The position numbers were made by a program, and so were the translations under genes. From Deltaproteobacteria bacterium (GTDB lineage Bacteria > Desulfobacterota > Binatia > UBA9968 > JAJDTQ01), in the NCBI GenBank assembly GCA_026712905.1, contig JAPOPM010000223.1, positions 1 to 64,000 on the forward strand: a stretch of DNA of 64,000 nucleotides. Reading direction: 5' to 3'. Shown one piece after another: positions 49,310-59,778 of this stretch (the stretch's first letter is position 1; each line of letters opens with the position of its first letter). The notes below the pieces were generated by a model that was given only the letters and a program-made list of their open reading frames with translations, made no database searches and was not told the origin of the DNA.

Positions 49310-51133
49310 TCAGCTTCGCAGGCGCTTGCGCTTGTTGGCGAGGTAGTCGACGACGATGTAGTTGCCGATCTCGTCCGGCGAGGTGTAGAAGACGCGGCCC
49401 GTGTTCATCCGGGTGAGGCGGTCCACGAAGCCCATGCGGTAGTAGTCCATGCCGAGCATGAAGGTGTTGATGCGGATGCCGCTCTGGGTGCAGCGCCGCA
49501 CCTCCTTGAGAGTCTCGCGCACGATGCGCTCGTGCAGCAGTGCCGAGCCCCAGCCGCTGTGCAGGCGGCCGCCCCGATCGACGTTGCAGGCGGTCGGCTC
49601 CCCGTCGGTGATGAGGATGATCTGACGGTTGGTGGCGCGATTGTTTCCAAGCAGTTGCCGCGAGAACCTCAAGGCCTCCTTGATATCGGTACCGTGCTCC
49701 ATGAAGTACGTGATGGCGACGATGGAGGGCAGGTCCTCGGTGCGGATGATCTTGGCGTTGGAACGGAACGCCACCAGGTGAAGCACATCCTGCGGGAACT
49801 TGGTCTCGATGAGCCGGTTCAGCGCCAGCGCCACCTTCTTGCCCGCGTGCAGCGCATCGTTCATCAGCATGGAGTAGCTGACGTCGATGAGCAGCACGGT
49901 CTCGGTGTCGGTGGAGAACTCGTGCTGGTACACCTGAAAGTCCCTGGGCTCGATCCGTACCGGAACTCCGGTGCGGCCTTCCTCCAGCGACTGCATGAGG
50001 GTCTTGCGGATGTCGATGTTGAGCGGGTTGCCGTACTCGTAGCGCTGCGTGTCCTCCAGCCGCATGCCCTGGTTGCCGATCTTGGCGCTGGCGTGCTGCC
50101 CCCAGCGGTTCTTGTTCATGAGCTGGAAGATCTCTTTCAGGGCCTTGTCGCCGAGCTGGCGCATGCCCTTCGGGCTCAGGCGCACGCCGCTTCCCGTGCG
50201 CACGAGGTAGCCCGCCTCCACCATCATCTGCTCGACGCCCTGGAGGTACTTGAGTTGTTCGTAGGCTTCCTCGCCCAGCAGCTCGCGCATGGCTTCCAGG
50301 TCGAGGTCCGAGACGTCGCCGAGCCCGCGGCGGCCCCAGCGCAGAAACTGCTCCAGGCCGCGGAGCTGCCCCAGGACCTGCCCGGCCTCCCCCATACCCA
50401 TGCGCTGGCTTCCCTGGAAGGGGTACTGGTTCATCAGTTGCTCGAGCTGCTCCATCTGGGACATGGCGTCGCTTAGCTGCTGCAACTCCTGCTGGCTCAG
50501 GGAATCGAGGTTCTCCAGAAGGTTGTCGAGGTCCTCCACCGCGGCGTCGAGCATGTTGGGCAGGTTCTTGAGGAAGTTCTCGTCCTCCAGCAGCCGGCTG
50601 AGCCGGTCCAGCATCTGTGACAGGTCCGGCGCGCCCGGCCCCGTGAGATTCTGCGGCTGCTGCATGGAGCGCTGCTCGATCTGTTCGCCCAGGCGCTCCT
50701 TGAGCTGCTGGTAGCGTTCCTGGGCCTGGCGCATCCTCTCGGCCAGCTCGTCCATGTTGTCGGCGTAGCGCCCGGACAGCCGCTCCATGAAGTTGCGCAT
50801 CTGCTCTTGATACGCTTCCAGCTTCTCCGCCAGCTCGTTTAGTTTTCGGCTCAGGGCCTCGCTTTCCTCGGGCGAGAGTTTGAAGGAATCGGGAGAGTAC
50901 TTGTTGAGGAGTTCCTGCTTCTGTTCCTCCGCCTGCTGCAGCAGGTCGCGCAGCCCCTGCACCGAACGCTCGCCGTCCTCGGACTCGAAGCCCCGGCGCA
51001 TCAGGCTCCGGAGCGCACGGCGCACGCCCTCTTCTTCCAGAAACGTATCCGAGAGCTGCTTGAGCAGGTCGTTGGCGGTGGGGAAACGAACCACCTGGGA
51101 GCCGTCCCAGGGCGTGTAGCGATGGATCCGCAT
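49310..51133 (-). CDS. VWA-domain protein with long coiled-coil region
   Basis: A 607-residue cytosolic protein. Residues 60-300 are strongly helical and Gln/Glu/Leu-rich, probably coiled coil. A C-terminal von Willebrand factor A domain (about 410-595) has the metal-ion site DVSYS at 417-421 and the later LITDGEPT. Such proteins normally work with a MoxR-type AAA ATPase as chaperones for metalloenzymes or surface complexes; no AAA gene is in this window. ATG 51133 begins the conserved MRIHRYTPWDG start; the frame extends 14 codons further without support. Confidence 0.85.
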   Translation of the reverse strand: MRIHRYTPWDGSQVVRFPTANDLLKQLSDTFLEEEGVRRALRSLMRRGFESEDGERSVQGLRDLLQQAEEQKQELLNKYSPDSFKLSPEESEALSRKLNELAEKLEAYQEQMRNFMERLSGRYADNMDELAERMRQAQERYQQLKERLGEQIEQRSMQQPQNLTGPGAPDLSQMLDRLSRLLEDENFLKNLPNMLDAAVEDLDNLLENLDSLSQQELQQLSDAMSQMEQLEQLMNQYPFQGSQRMGMGEAGQVLGQLRGLEQFLRWGRRGLGDVSDLDLEAMRELLGEEAYEQLKYLQGVEQMMVEAGYLVRTGSGVRLSPKGMRQLGDKALKEIFQLMNKNRWGQHASAKIGNQGMRLEDTQRYEYGNPLNIDIRKTLMQSLEEGRTGVPVRIEPRDFQVYQHEFSTDTETVLLIDVSYSMLMNDALHAGKKVALALNRLIETKFPQDVLHLVAFRSNAKIIRTEDLPSIVAITYFMEHGTDIKEALRFSRQLLGNNRATNRQIILITDGEPTACNVDRGGRLHSGWGSALLHERIVRETLKEVRRCTQSGIRINTFMLGMDYYRMGFVDRLTRMNTGRVFYTSPDEIGNYIVVDYLANKRKRLRS

Positions 51134-51260
51134 GCCACGTTCACTATATCGCAGGCGCTTCCGGCACTGCAACAACGAAAACGCACCGGGGGCAGGGCCG
51201 GTGGAACGGCGCCGCCGAGTTCGTTATAGAAGGGACATCCAGACTCATCCCGGAGGGAAC

Positions 51261-51476
51261 ATGAAGGTTACGGTGGACAACACGAAGTGCGACGGTCACG
51301 AGAAATGCGTCCAGGCAGCGCCCAAGGTCTTCAAGATGAACGAGCGCTTTATCGCGGAGGTGGCGGACCCCGACGGCGACACCCAGGACAAGATCGTCTT
51401 CGCGGCCCGGATCTGCCCCACCAAGGCCATCACGGTGGAGGACGACGACGGCAACACGCTCTTTCCCGAGTCGTAG
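51261..51476 (+). CDS. Small [3Fe-4S]-type ferredoxin
   Basis: A 71-residue electron carrier. Cysteines at 10, 16 and 52 occur as CDGHEKC and ICPTKAI; the position of the fourth cluster ligand is occupied by histidine, as in three-cysteine ferredoxins that serve bacterial cytochromes P450. APKVF after the second cysteine is also typical. CGGAGGG precedes the ATG. A P450 gene lies 9 kb away at 60540-61925, so the two may be partners, although unlinked. Confidence 0.88.
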   Translation: MKVTVDNTKCDGHEKCVQAAPKVFKMNERFIAEVADPDGDTQDKIVFAARICPTKAITVEDDDGNTLFPES

Positions 51477-51560
51477 CGTCACTGTGCAGCGTCCCGCCCG
51501 GAGCCGGATCCGCTGGCTGCCGCGCCGGAACCGTCTGCCCGGCGAAGCACGCGCGCCCGC

Positions 51561-52793
51561 TCACTCGAACACGACGCTGGCAAAGCTGCAGATCGATCCT
51601 ACCGGGTCCATCTCGCCGTGGTCGTGGGCCACGAGGCGGCCGCGTTCGGCCTCCATCGCCATGAGCATCGTGTAGATGGGCGAGAAACCGCAGATCCGGC
51701 GCCGGTCGTCTTCCTGCGCCAGATAGTCGCGGAACCCTTCCGGATCCACCTTCTCCACGTGGCGCAGCATTTCCACGTCCCTGCGCTTGACCTCCTCCAA
51801 CTCATCGGCCCTGAAACCGTCGGGGTCGCCGTAACGCGGCCCTACGTGGGCCAGGTCCGCGCTGGCGACAAGGCAGATGCGGCGGCCGTCGTCCGCCATG
51901 ATTTCCCGCAGCCCCTCGGTGAAGCGCTCGATGGACTCGCCCGCCGGCCCGTTCCCCGGCTCGGCGTACGAAAACGAGCACAGCACCGGCACGATGGGGA
52001 CCGCGTTGCCGAAGAGTTGCTGAATGAACAGCACCTGGAACTCGATGGTGTGCTCGGACCGGTGCGCCAACTCGTCCGCGAAGAGATCGCCGTCGTGAAG
52101 CTCACTCAGGCGGGCGACGAAGTCGGCGTCCACCGGGGCCTCTCCCAGCGGCGTGGCGAACCTCTTGCAGGTCAACGCGTAGGGGTTCCGCAACGCGTTG
52201 TGACCCGTTCCCAGGATGACGAACAGCTCCGGCGGCTCCGCCTCGGCCAGTTCCTTGTACGCCCAGGCGTAGGCGTGGCCCCCCAGCCGCAGATCGATGT
52301 GCGGCACGACGATTCCAGGCACGTTCCGCGCCGCGCTCCGCTCGCCCGGCAACCCCGGCCCTTCCGGCGGCTCGAACAACCGGTCCAGTCCCTCTTTCAG
52401 CGACACCGGGCTCTCGTCGTAGCTGATGCCCGCGTGAAACGCCTCCCGGACCGGGGACCCGTCGAATGCGTCAACCAATCGCTGGTAGTGGCGCCTGAAG
52501 TTGTCGCTGGCCAGGAAGTAGCCTTCGTCCAGGGTCTCGCAAAGCTGCTCCAGCAGCTCCAGCGGAAACTCCACGTTGTAAGCCTCGCGGTACGCCGCCT
52601 GGATCTCCGGCAGCGTATGCTCGCCGTCGAAGAACCGCAGCGCGTACGCCGCCTCGGGGCGCAGACGCAGGATCATGTCGCTGAAGTGCTGAGGGTCACG
52701 GATGCCGAAGTCCTGCCTTCCCTGCTCCGCGGGAACAGGGAAAACGTCGACATAACGAAGACACGGACGCAGAGTGGGGTTGTCGTCGCTCAT
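51561..52793 (-). CDS. MEMO1-like (AmmeMemoRadiSam system protein B) protein with N-terminal extension
   Basis: A 410-residue protein. From about residue 155 it is a MEMO domain: VVPHIDLRLGGHAYAWAY, ILGTGHN, HRSEHTIEFQVLFIQ, and ASADLAHVGPRYG with the histidine and cysteine ligands of its iron site. The first 150 residues form a helical PqqD-like domain (PEAAYALRFFDGEHTLPEIQAAYREAYN). Neither the AMMECR1 nor the radical-SAM partner is adjacent. MEMO proteins with these partners carry out radical-SAM chemistry of unclear role. Confidence 0.85.
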   Translation of the reverse strand: MSDDNPTLRPCLRYVDVFPVPAEQGRQDFGIRDPQHFSDMILRLRPEAAYALRFFDGEHTLPEIQAAYREAYNVEFPLELLEQLCETLDEGYFLASDNFRRHYQRLVDAFDGSPVREAFHAGISYDESPVSLKEGLDRLFEPPEGPGLPGERSAARNVPGIVVPHIDLRLGGHAYAWAYKELAEAEPPELFVILGTGHNALRNPYALTCKRFATPLGEAPVDADFVARLSELHDGDLFADELAHRSEHTIEFQVLFIQQLFGNAVPIVPVLCSFSYAEPGNGPAGESIERFTEGLREIMADDGRRICLVASADLAHVGPRYGDPDGFRADELEEVKRRDVEMLRHVEKVDPEGFRDYLAQEDDRRRICGFSPIYTMLMAMEAERGRLVAHDHGEMDPVGSICSFASVVFE

Positions 52794-52918
52794 GGGAACA
52801 GGTTACAGGCTAGCGAGGCTCCGCCTCGGACCGACGAGAGCCTACCACAAACCGTAGCGGAAGTGTTGCGCGAACAAGTCACGCTAAGGACAGCCTTCGC
52901 TCAGAGTGAGTCAGGGCA

Positions 52919-53335
52919 CTACGTCACTTCAGTGCCGTAGGTGTCGAACGTCTCGATAGTGGCTTGGTGACCGGGAGCTGCGGCCAACCGGGCATCACAG
53001 GTAATCAAGGGTGCGGGGAGGGACTCTGCGAGAGCCAGGTAAACAGCATCATAGGCAGTGACGTTGTGACGAAGTGCCCAAATGCGTGGCAAAAAGGGGT
53101 AGTGCGGATAACGGGTAATCCGGAAATCACTGACCTCCGTCAACGCTTCATCTCCTTGTTGCGCTGTCAACTCGCCGATGGACACGTACCGCCGAAGGAC
53201 GTGGGTTACCTCAAGATCGATGAGGTGCGGCGCATGCAGGGACTCGGAAGCCTCCACGAGCCGTTTCTCGATGTCCGACGCCCCGGGCGTGTTCAGGAGT
53301 AGGGCCAAGAGGGCCGAGGCGTCAACGACGATCAA
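52919..53335 (-). CDS. vapC: VapC/FitB-family PIN-domain toxin
   Basis: A 138-residue ribonuclease. PIN acidic residues are in VVDASALLALL (Asp5), DLEVTHVLRR (Glu near 42), TAYDAVYLALAE (Asp near 97) and ITCDARLAAA (Asp near 115). The start is TTG at 53335, and it overlaps the antitoxin's TGA (53332-53335), the usual coupling. The gene looks intact, unlike the VapC remnant at 8471-8800. Confidence 0.92.
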   Translation of the reverse strand: MIVVDASALLALLLNTPGASDIEKRLVEASESLHAPHLIDLEVTHVLRRYVSIGELTAQQGDEALTEVSDFRITRYPHYPFLPRIWALRHNVTAYDAVYLALAESLPAPLITCDARLAAAPGHQATIETFDTYGTEVT

Positions 53336-53562
53336 GGCTTGTCCCGTTCTTCTCGGATAATTTGCGCTGGGGTGAGGGTTGGACGAAAAGGCGCTCGACT
53401 CCGGAGCCTTCGGAACAACTCTTCCAGGGTCGGATGCTCGGCATGACGTCCGAGTTCCGCGATCAAATAGTCCGAAAGCGACGTCCCGGCCAACGCAGCC
53501 CTCGACTTGAGAATCCGGTGTAGCTCATCGGGAACATTTCGTAGCTGGATCATCTTGGACAT
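53332..53562 (-). CDS. FitA/VapB-type ribbon-helix-helix antitoxin
   Basis: A 76-residue antitoxin. The ribbon-helix-helix core is MIQLRNVPDELHRILKSRAALAGTSLSDYLIAELGRHA (read in parts: strand IQLRNVP, helix DELHRILKSRAALAG, helix SLSDYLIAELG). The C-terminal tail TLEELFRRLRSRAP neutralises the PIN toxin. ATG 53562 lacks a Shine-Dalgarno site; a palindrome at 53568-53585 lies where it would be. A second ATG three codons in (53553) is possible. Confidence 0.88.
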   Translation of the reverse strand: MSKMIQLRNVPDELHRILKSRAALAGTSLSDYLIAELGRHAEHPTLEELFRRLRSRAPFRPTLTPAQIIREERDKP

Positions 53563-53567
53563 GAAAC

Positions 53568-53585
53568 AAACATGCTTGCATGTTT
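53568..53585. promoter_or_regulatory. Palindromic operator in front of the FitAB/VapBC pair
   Basis: AAACATGC-TT-GCATGTTT is a perfect inverted repeat with 8-base arms, ending 6 bases from the antitoxin start codon. RHH antitoxin-toxin complexes bind such sites to repress their own operon. Its closeness to the ATG means it would also block ribosome loading or that the transcript begins at or next to the start codon. Confidence 0.65.
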
Positions 53586-53753
53586 TGCACATGTCAAATC
53601 ATTTCCCAGCGAAGCTCCGCCTCAGACCGACGAGCGTCCCACCTCTATTTCGGTCACGCCCCAGTCAGGTGCGACCCACCGTCAACTCTGGTAGAGTCGG
53701 AGCCGCGCAAGCGTGAGGTGAACAAGCCGTTGGGCGGACGCGACGCAGCAACC

Positions 53754-54668
53754 ATGGAGAACAACACCATTACCGCGGTGCGGGGTATTCAGGTGGGTCA
53801 TGCCACCAACCGGCGCGCACGCACCGGCTGCACGGTGGTGCTCTGCCCGGCAGGCGCCGCCAGCGGCGTCGACGTGCGCGGATTCGCCCCCGGCACGCGC
53901 GAGACCGACGCCATCCGCCCGGGACGGTTGGTGGGACAGGCCCACGCCATTCTCTTGACCGGCGGCAGCGCCTTCGGGCTCGATGCCGCCGCGGGAATCA
54001 TGCGTTTTCTCGAAGAGCACGGCGCCGGCTTCCCCACGGCTCACGGTGTCGTCCCCATCGTCCCCGCCGCCGTGATCTACGACCTCCGCGTCGGCGACCC
54101 GCGCGTACGCCCGGACAAGGCCATGGGCTACCGCGCCTGCAAGGCCGCCAGCGACAAGGCCGTGCCCACCGGCCGCGTCGGTGCCGGCACCGGTGCCACC
54201 GTCGGCAAAGCCCCCGGCCTGCGCCGCACCGACGGCGGCATCGGCTCGGCCCGCGCCAAACTTCCCAACGGTGTCACGGTAGGCGCCCTGGTGGTCGTAA
54301 ACGCCGTGGGCGGCATCGTCGATCCCGCCACCGGCGAGATGGTCGCCGGCGCTGCGGACGAGGACACCCGCCGCACGGCCGACGCAGCGCCGGACGCGCC
54401 TCGCGCGCGCCGCCCCGCTACGCCCGGCACCAACACCACCATCGGCGTGGTCGCCACCGACGCCGCCCTCTCGTCGGTCGAAGCCAACATCGTCGCATCC
54501 ATGGCCCACGACGGCATCGCCCGCGCCATCCACCCCGCCCACACCCTTCACGACGGCGACACCCTCTTCGCCCTATCCACCGGCAAACGTAAAGCCGACG
54601 TCAATGAAGTCGGCATCCTGGCCGCGGAAGTCGTGGCGCGGGCCATCCTCGACTCTGTAGGGAAATAA
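53754..54668 (+). CDS. P1-family (DmpA/S58-like) peptidase
   Basis: A 304-residue Ntn-hydrolase-type peptidase. Family motifs: ITAVRGIQVGHATN, GFAPGTRETDAIRP, LTGGSAFGLDAAAG, GATVGKAPGLRRTDGGIGSA, VGALVVVNAVGG and the self-cleavage/nucleophile region PGTNTTIGVVATDAAL, where threonine takes the place of the usual serine. Precursor cleavage before this residue gives two chains. Substrates are small peptides or beta-aminoacyl amides. ATG 53754 starts the conserved region; the frame extends upstream without similarity. Confidence 0.87.
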   Translation: MENNTITAVRGIQVGHATNRRARTGCTVVLCPAGAASGVDVRGFAPGTRETDAIRPGRLVGQAHAILLTGGSAFGLDAAAGIMRFLEEHGAGFPTAHGVVPIVPAAVIYDLRVGDPRVRPDKAMGYRACKAASDKAVPTGRVGAGTGATVGKAPGLRRTDGGIGSARAKLPNGVTVGALVVVNAVGGIVDPATGEMVAGAADEDTRRTADAAPDAPRARRPATPGTNTTIGVVATDAALSSVEANIVASMAHDGIARAIHPAHTLHDGDTLFALSTGKRKADVNEVGILAAEVVARAILDSVGK

Positions 54669-54674
54669 AGGAAA

Positions 54675-54715
54675 TACCTTGCAAATCATCCAATAAGTGG
54701 AAGATTTACAAGGTA
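54675..54715. other. Stem-loop downstream of the peptidase gene
   Basis: TACCTTGCAAATC (54675-54687) pairs with GATTTACAAGGTA (54703-54715) with one mismatch. There is no downstream T-run, so it is not a classical terminator; it may stabilise the 3' end of the peptidase mRNA or be an accident of the sequence. Confidence 0.35.
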
Positions 54716-54788
54716 AACGGCCCGGAAACCGGATACGGCACCCCAGAGACTTGAGAGGCAGCCGCCCTGTCTGGTAAACAGAAGACAC

Positions 54789-54863
54789 GCGCCCGTAGTG
54801 AAAAGGACATCACGAGGGTCTCCGGAACCCTAAGTCCAGGTTCGATTCCTGGCGGGCGCACCA
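54789..54863 (+). tRNA. tRNA-Arg (anticodon CCG), CCA encoded
   Basis: Cloverleaf: acceptor GCGCCCG/CGGGCGC, D arm GTGA/TCAC, anticodon stem AGGGT/ACCCT with loop CTCCGGA giving anticodon CCG, T arm CCAGG/CCTGG around TTCGATT, discriminator A at 54860, followed by an encoded CCA. It decodes CGG. It stands between the peptidase gene and the convergent BMP gene. Confidence 0.93.
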
Positions 54864-54944
54864 CCCCACCCTTTCAGCCGCCACGTTGTCCTTGGGCGGG
54901 CACGAAAACCACCTCGCGACCGGCCGGTGCGTATCCGATCTCCT

Positions 54945-56012
54945 CTACTTCGGCAGCTTGTCGTCGATCCCCTTGACGTACCAGTTCATGCCCAGCAGCG
55001 TGCCGTCGTCGAGGTTCTTGCCCTTGGCGACGGCCAGGGAGCCGTCCTGCTTGTGGATGGGGCCGGCGAAGACGTGCATCTTGCCGGAGCGGATCTTCTC
55101 CTCGGTGGCCTTGGCCATGGCGGCGACGTCGGCGGGCATGTTGGTGTAGGGAGCCATGCCGACCATGCCGGTGTCCATGCCGCCCCAGGTGTCGGTGGAC
55201 TTCCAGGTCCCTTCGAGCACGGCCTTGGTACGCCGGACGTAGTAGGGGTTCCAGTCGTCGATGATCGATGTGAGCTGGGTCTTGGGGCCGAACTTGATCA
55301 TGTCGGACGCCTGGCCGAACGCCTTGATGCCCTTTTCGCCGGCGATCTGCATGGGGGCCGTGGAGTCGGTGTGCTGGGAAAGGATGTCCGCGCCCTGGCC
55401 GATGAGCACCTTGGCGGCGTCGGCCTCCTTGCCGGGATCGAACCAGGAGTTCACCCACACCGTCTTGACCTTGAAGTCGGGGTTGATGGACTGGGCGCCG
55501 AGCATGAAGGCGTTGATGCCGCGCACCACCTCCGGGATCGGGAACGACGCGATGTAACCGGCGACGCCGTTCTTTGAAAGCCTGGCGGCGATCTGCCCGA
55601 TAACGTAGCGGCCCTCGTAGAAGCGCGACGAGTAGGTCGCGACGTTCTTGGCGCGCTTGAAACCGGTGGCGTGCTCGAACATGACCTTCGGGAAGCGCTT
55701 GGCCACCTTGATGGTGGGGTCCATGAACCCGAAGGAGGTGGTGAAGATCAGGCCGGCGCCCTCGCGGGCCAATCGAGTGATGGCGCGCTCGGTGTCCGGA
55801 CCCTCGGCGACCTTCTCGATGTAGAGGGTCTTCACCTGCTTGCCCAGGGCCTTCTCGACCGCGAGGCGGCCCTGGTCGTGCTGGTAGCTCCAGCCGTGAT
55901 GGCCGATGGGGCCGACGTAGATGAAGCCGACCTTCAAGGGGTCCGCCCCGAACGCGGATGCGGTAACGAGGGACAGGGCAAGAACGGCGGCCAGCACGAT
56001 GAGCTTTCTCAT
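54945..56012 (-). CDS. BMP/PnrA-family ABC transporter substrate-binding protein
   Basis: A 355-residue periplasmic protein. Signal peptide 1-22 (MRKLIVLAAVLALSLVTASA), then KVGFIYVGPIGHHGWSYQHDQGRLAVEKA and YSSRFYEGRYVIGQIAARLS, IASFPIPEVVRGINAFMLGA, typical of BMP proteins that bind purine nucleosides or related compounds. The family's nucleoside-stacking aromatics cannot be assigned by eye. It is the last gene of the minus-strand transport operon. Confidence 0.92.
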   Translation of the reverse strand: MRKLIVLAAVLALSLVTASAFGADPLKVGFIYVGPIGHHGWSYQHDQGRLAVEKALGKQVKTLYIEKVAEGPDTERAITRLAREGAGLIFTTSFGFMDPTIKVAKRFPKVMFEHATGFKRAKNVATYSSRFYEGRYVIGQIAARLSKNGVAGYIASFPIPEVVRGINAFMLGAQSINPDFKVKTVWVNSWFDPGKEADAAKVLIGQGADILSQHTDSTAPMQIAGEKGIKAFGQASDMIKFGPKTQLTSIIDDWNPYYVRRTKAVLEGTWKSTDTWGGMDTGMVGMAPYTNMPADVAAMAKATEEKIRSGKMHVFAGPIHKQDGSLAVAKGKNLDDGTLLGMNWYVKGIDDKLPK

Positions 56013-56054
56013 TTCTCCTCCTCCGGATGGGTGAAAGGTACGGTTCAGTTGAGT

Positions 56055-56975
56055 CTAACGGTCGGGCACGAATGTTTGACCGATACAAGCAGGTGTATTC
56101 ACTTTCGTCAAGATACGGTTGCCGGAAATGGCCAGCAGTGCGGCGATGGTCACCAGATACGGCAACGATGCCAGGAACTGAGGCGGGATGGCGACACCGA
56201 CCCCCTGGGCGTAGAGGCCCATGATCCAAACGGCGCCGAACAGATAGGCGCCCACGGCCACGCGGGCCGGTGTCCAGGTGGCGAACACCACCAGGGCCAA
56301 CGCGATCCACCCGCGTCCGGCGGTCATGTTCTCGATCCACTGCGGGGTGTAGACCAGCGACAGGTAGGCCCCGGCCAATCCGGCGCAGGCGCCGCCGAAG
56401 GCGATGCAGCGGTAGCGCACCCCGGCCACGTCAAAGCCCAACGCGTGGGCGGAATGGTGGTTGCTGCCGACGGCGCGGATCACCAGCCCCGGGCGCGTCC
56501 ACTTGAACATCCAGGCCACCGCCGCGGTGATGGCCAGGGAGGCGTACACGAGCACGTCCTGGGCGAAGAGCACCGGACCGATGAGCGGCAGGTCGCTCAG
56601 CCCCGGGATGTGGACCGCTCCGAGCTTCACGCCCGGCAGTCCGGTGAAGGGCTGCCCGATGAGCCCCGAGAGGCCGATGCCGAAGAGCGTGAGGGCGAGG
56701 CCCGTGGCCATCTGGTTGGCCGCCAGCGTCTGGGTGAGAAAGGCGAAGAGCAGCGCCATGGCGACGCCGGTTCCGATGGCCGCGGCCACGCCGACCGCGG
56801 CCGAGCCGGTGGTGTACGCGGCCGCGAAGCCGGTGACCGCGCCCATGATCATCATGCCCTCGACGCCGAGGTTGAGCACCCCGGAACGTTCCGTCACCAA
56901 CTCCCCCACCGCCGCCAGCAACAGCGGGGTCGACGCCGTGACGATGGTGAGCAGGATCGCTTCCAGGGCGTTCAC
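56055..56975 (-). CDS. BMP-system ABC transporter permease, second subunit (YufQ-like)
   Basis: A 306-residue membrane protein with about nine helices. The BPD_transp_2 signature ERSGVLNLGVEGMMIMGAVTGFAAAY is near residue 30 and the ATPase-contact loop IRAVGSNHHSAHALGFDVAGVRY near 180-200. The GTG start overlaps the stop of the other permease (GTGA, 56972-56975). Together they form the nucleoside-type channel of a PnrABCDE-like importer. Confidence 0.9.
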   Translation of the reverse strand: MNALEAILLTIVTASTPLLLAAVGELVTERSGVLNLGVEGMMIMGAVTGFAAAYTTGSAAVGVAAAIGTGVAMALLFAFLTQTLAANQMATGLALTLFGIGLSGLIGQPFTGLPGVKLGAVHIPGLSDLPLIGPVLFAQDVLVYASLAITAAVAWMFKWTRPGLVIRAVGSNHHSAHALGFDVAGVRYRCIAFGGACAGLAGAYLSLVYTPQWIENMTAGRGWIALALVVFATWTPARVAVGAYLFGAVWIMGLYAQGVGVAIPPQFLASLPYLVTIAALLAISGNRILTKVNTPACIGQTFVPDR

Positions 56976-58113
56976 CGCGTGGCCCCTTCGTTCGCCGTGC
57001 GCGACCCGGCGTCGCCAAGCCCCAGCGGCGCCGCCCCCTCCGCCGACGAGGATGCCTTCGGTCCCCGCTCCAGCCGCACGCGGCAACGGATCAGCGTGTC
57101 GCAGGCGAGGATGAGGAACAGCAGCGTACCCTGGAACACCTGGGCGGTCTTCTCCGAGATGGAGAGCTCCACCTGGGCGGCCTCGCCGCCGAGGTAGCAG
57201 ATGGCCAGCACCAGCCCGCCGAACAGCGCTCCCAGCGGGTTGAGCCGTCCGAGGAACGCCACGATGATGGCGGTAAACCCGTAGCCCGGCGAGATGGTGG
57301 GCTGGAGCTGTCCGACGGGACCGGCCACCTCGCAGATGCCCGCCAGCCCGGCAAGGGCGCCCGAGATGCCGAAGCACAGCCACGTGGTCCCGGGCACGGA
57401 AAAGCCGCCGAAGGCGCTCGCGCGCGGGGCTTCTCCCCGCACCCGGATCTCGAAGCCCATGAGCGTGCGCGCCATGAACACGGCCAGCAGCGCCGTCGCG
57501 ACGAGGGCGAAGACCGCGCCGAGATGCACCCGTCCGTCGCCGAAGGTGGCCAGCAGATGCCAGTCGTTGAAGCTGATGGACTTGGGAAAGTTGAATCCCT
57601 GCGGGTCGCGCCACGGTCCGCGCACGAGCCAGTCCAGGAGGTATTGCGCCACGTACACCAGCATCAGGCTGGTGAGGATCTCGTTGGCGCCGAAGCGGTT
57701 GCGCAGAAGCGCCGGCACCGCCGCCCACGCCATGCCGCCGAGCATGCCCAGGAGCAGCATGGCGGGGATGGCCAGGGCCGAGTCCCATTGAGGCGCCAGG
57801 ATGGGGATGGTGGACCCGGCCAAGGCGCCGGCGATGAACTGGCCTTCGGCGCCGATGTTCCACAGGTCGGCACGGAAGCAGATGGCCAGGCCCGCGCCGA
57901 TCAGCACCAGCGGCGTGGCCTTGACGATGAGTTCCTCGATGGACCACAGCGTGGTCAGGGGTCCGACGAAGTAGACGTAGATGGCGTGCAGCGGATCGAT
58001 GCCGCGGGCGGCGAAGAGGATGCAGCCGAAGAGGACGGTGAGAGCCACGGCGAGGAGCGGAGAGGCGATCTGCATCGCCCGGCTGCGCTCCGGGCGCTTC
58101 TCCAGCACCAGTC

Positions 58114-58117
<4 letters not shown>
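56972..58117 (-). CDS. BMP-system ABC transporter permease, first subunit (YufP-like)
   Basis: A 381-residue membrane protein starting VRLVLEKRPERSRAM, as in YufP-type permeases, with about eight to nine helices, ADLWNIGAEGQFIAGALAG and IRVRGEAPRASAFGGFSV. The GTG start at 58117 overlaps the ATPase TGA (58114-58117). The C-terminal tail (about 355-381) is Gly/Ala/Arg-rich and longer than usual. Confidence 0.9.
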
Positions 58118-59679
<1,562 letters not shown>

Positions 59680-59778
59680 GATCGCGGTTCCGTCTGGTCC
59701 TACAATATGAAGCGTTGGTGAAGACGGGCACGCACTATATATGGTGTTGTCCGGGGATGCAACCCCGAAATGCGCGCG

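Noticed and set aside
54675-54715. Rho-independent terminator or T-box after the peptidase gene
   Set aside because: The stem is good, but there is no T-run and no T-box sequence; kept only as a stem-loop.
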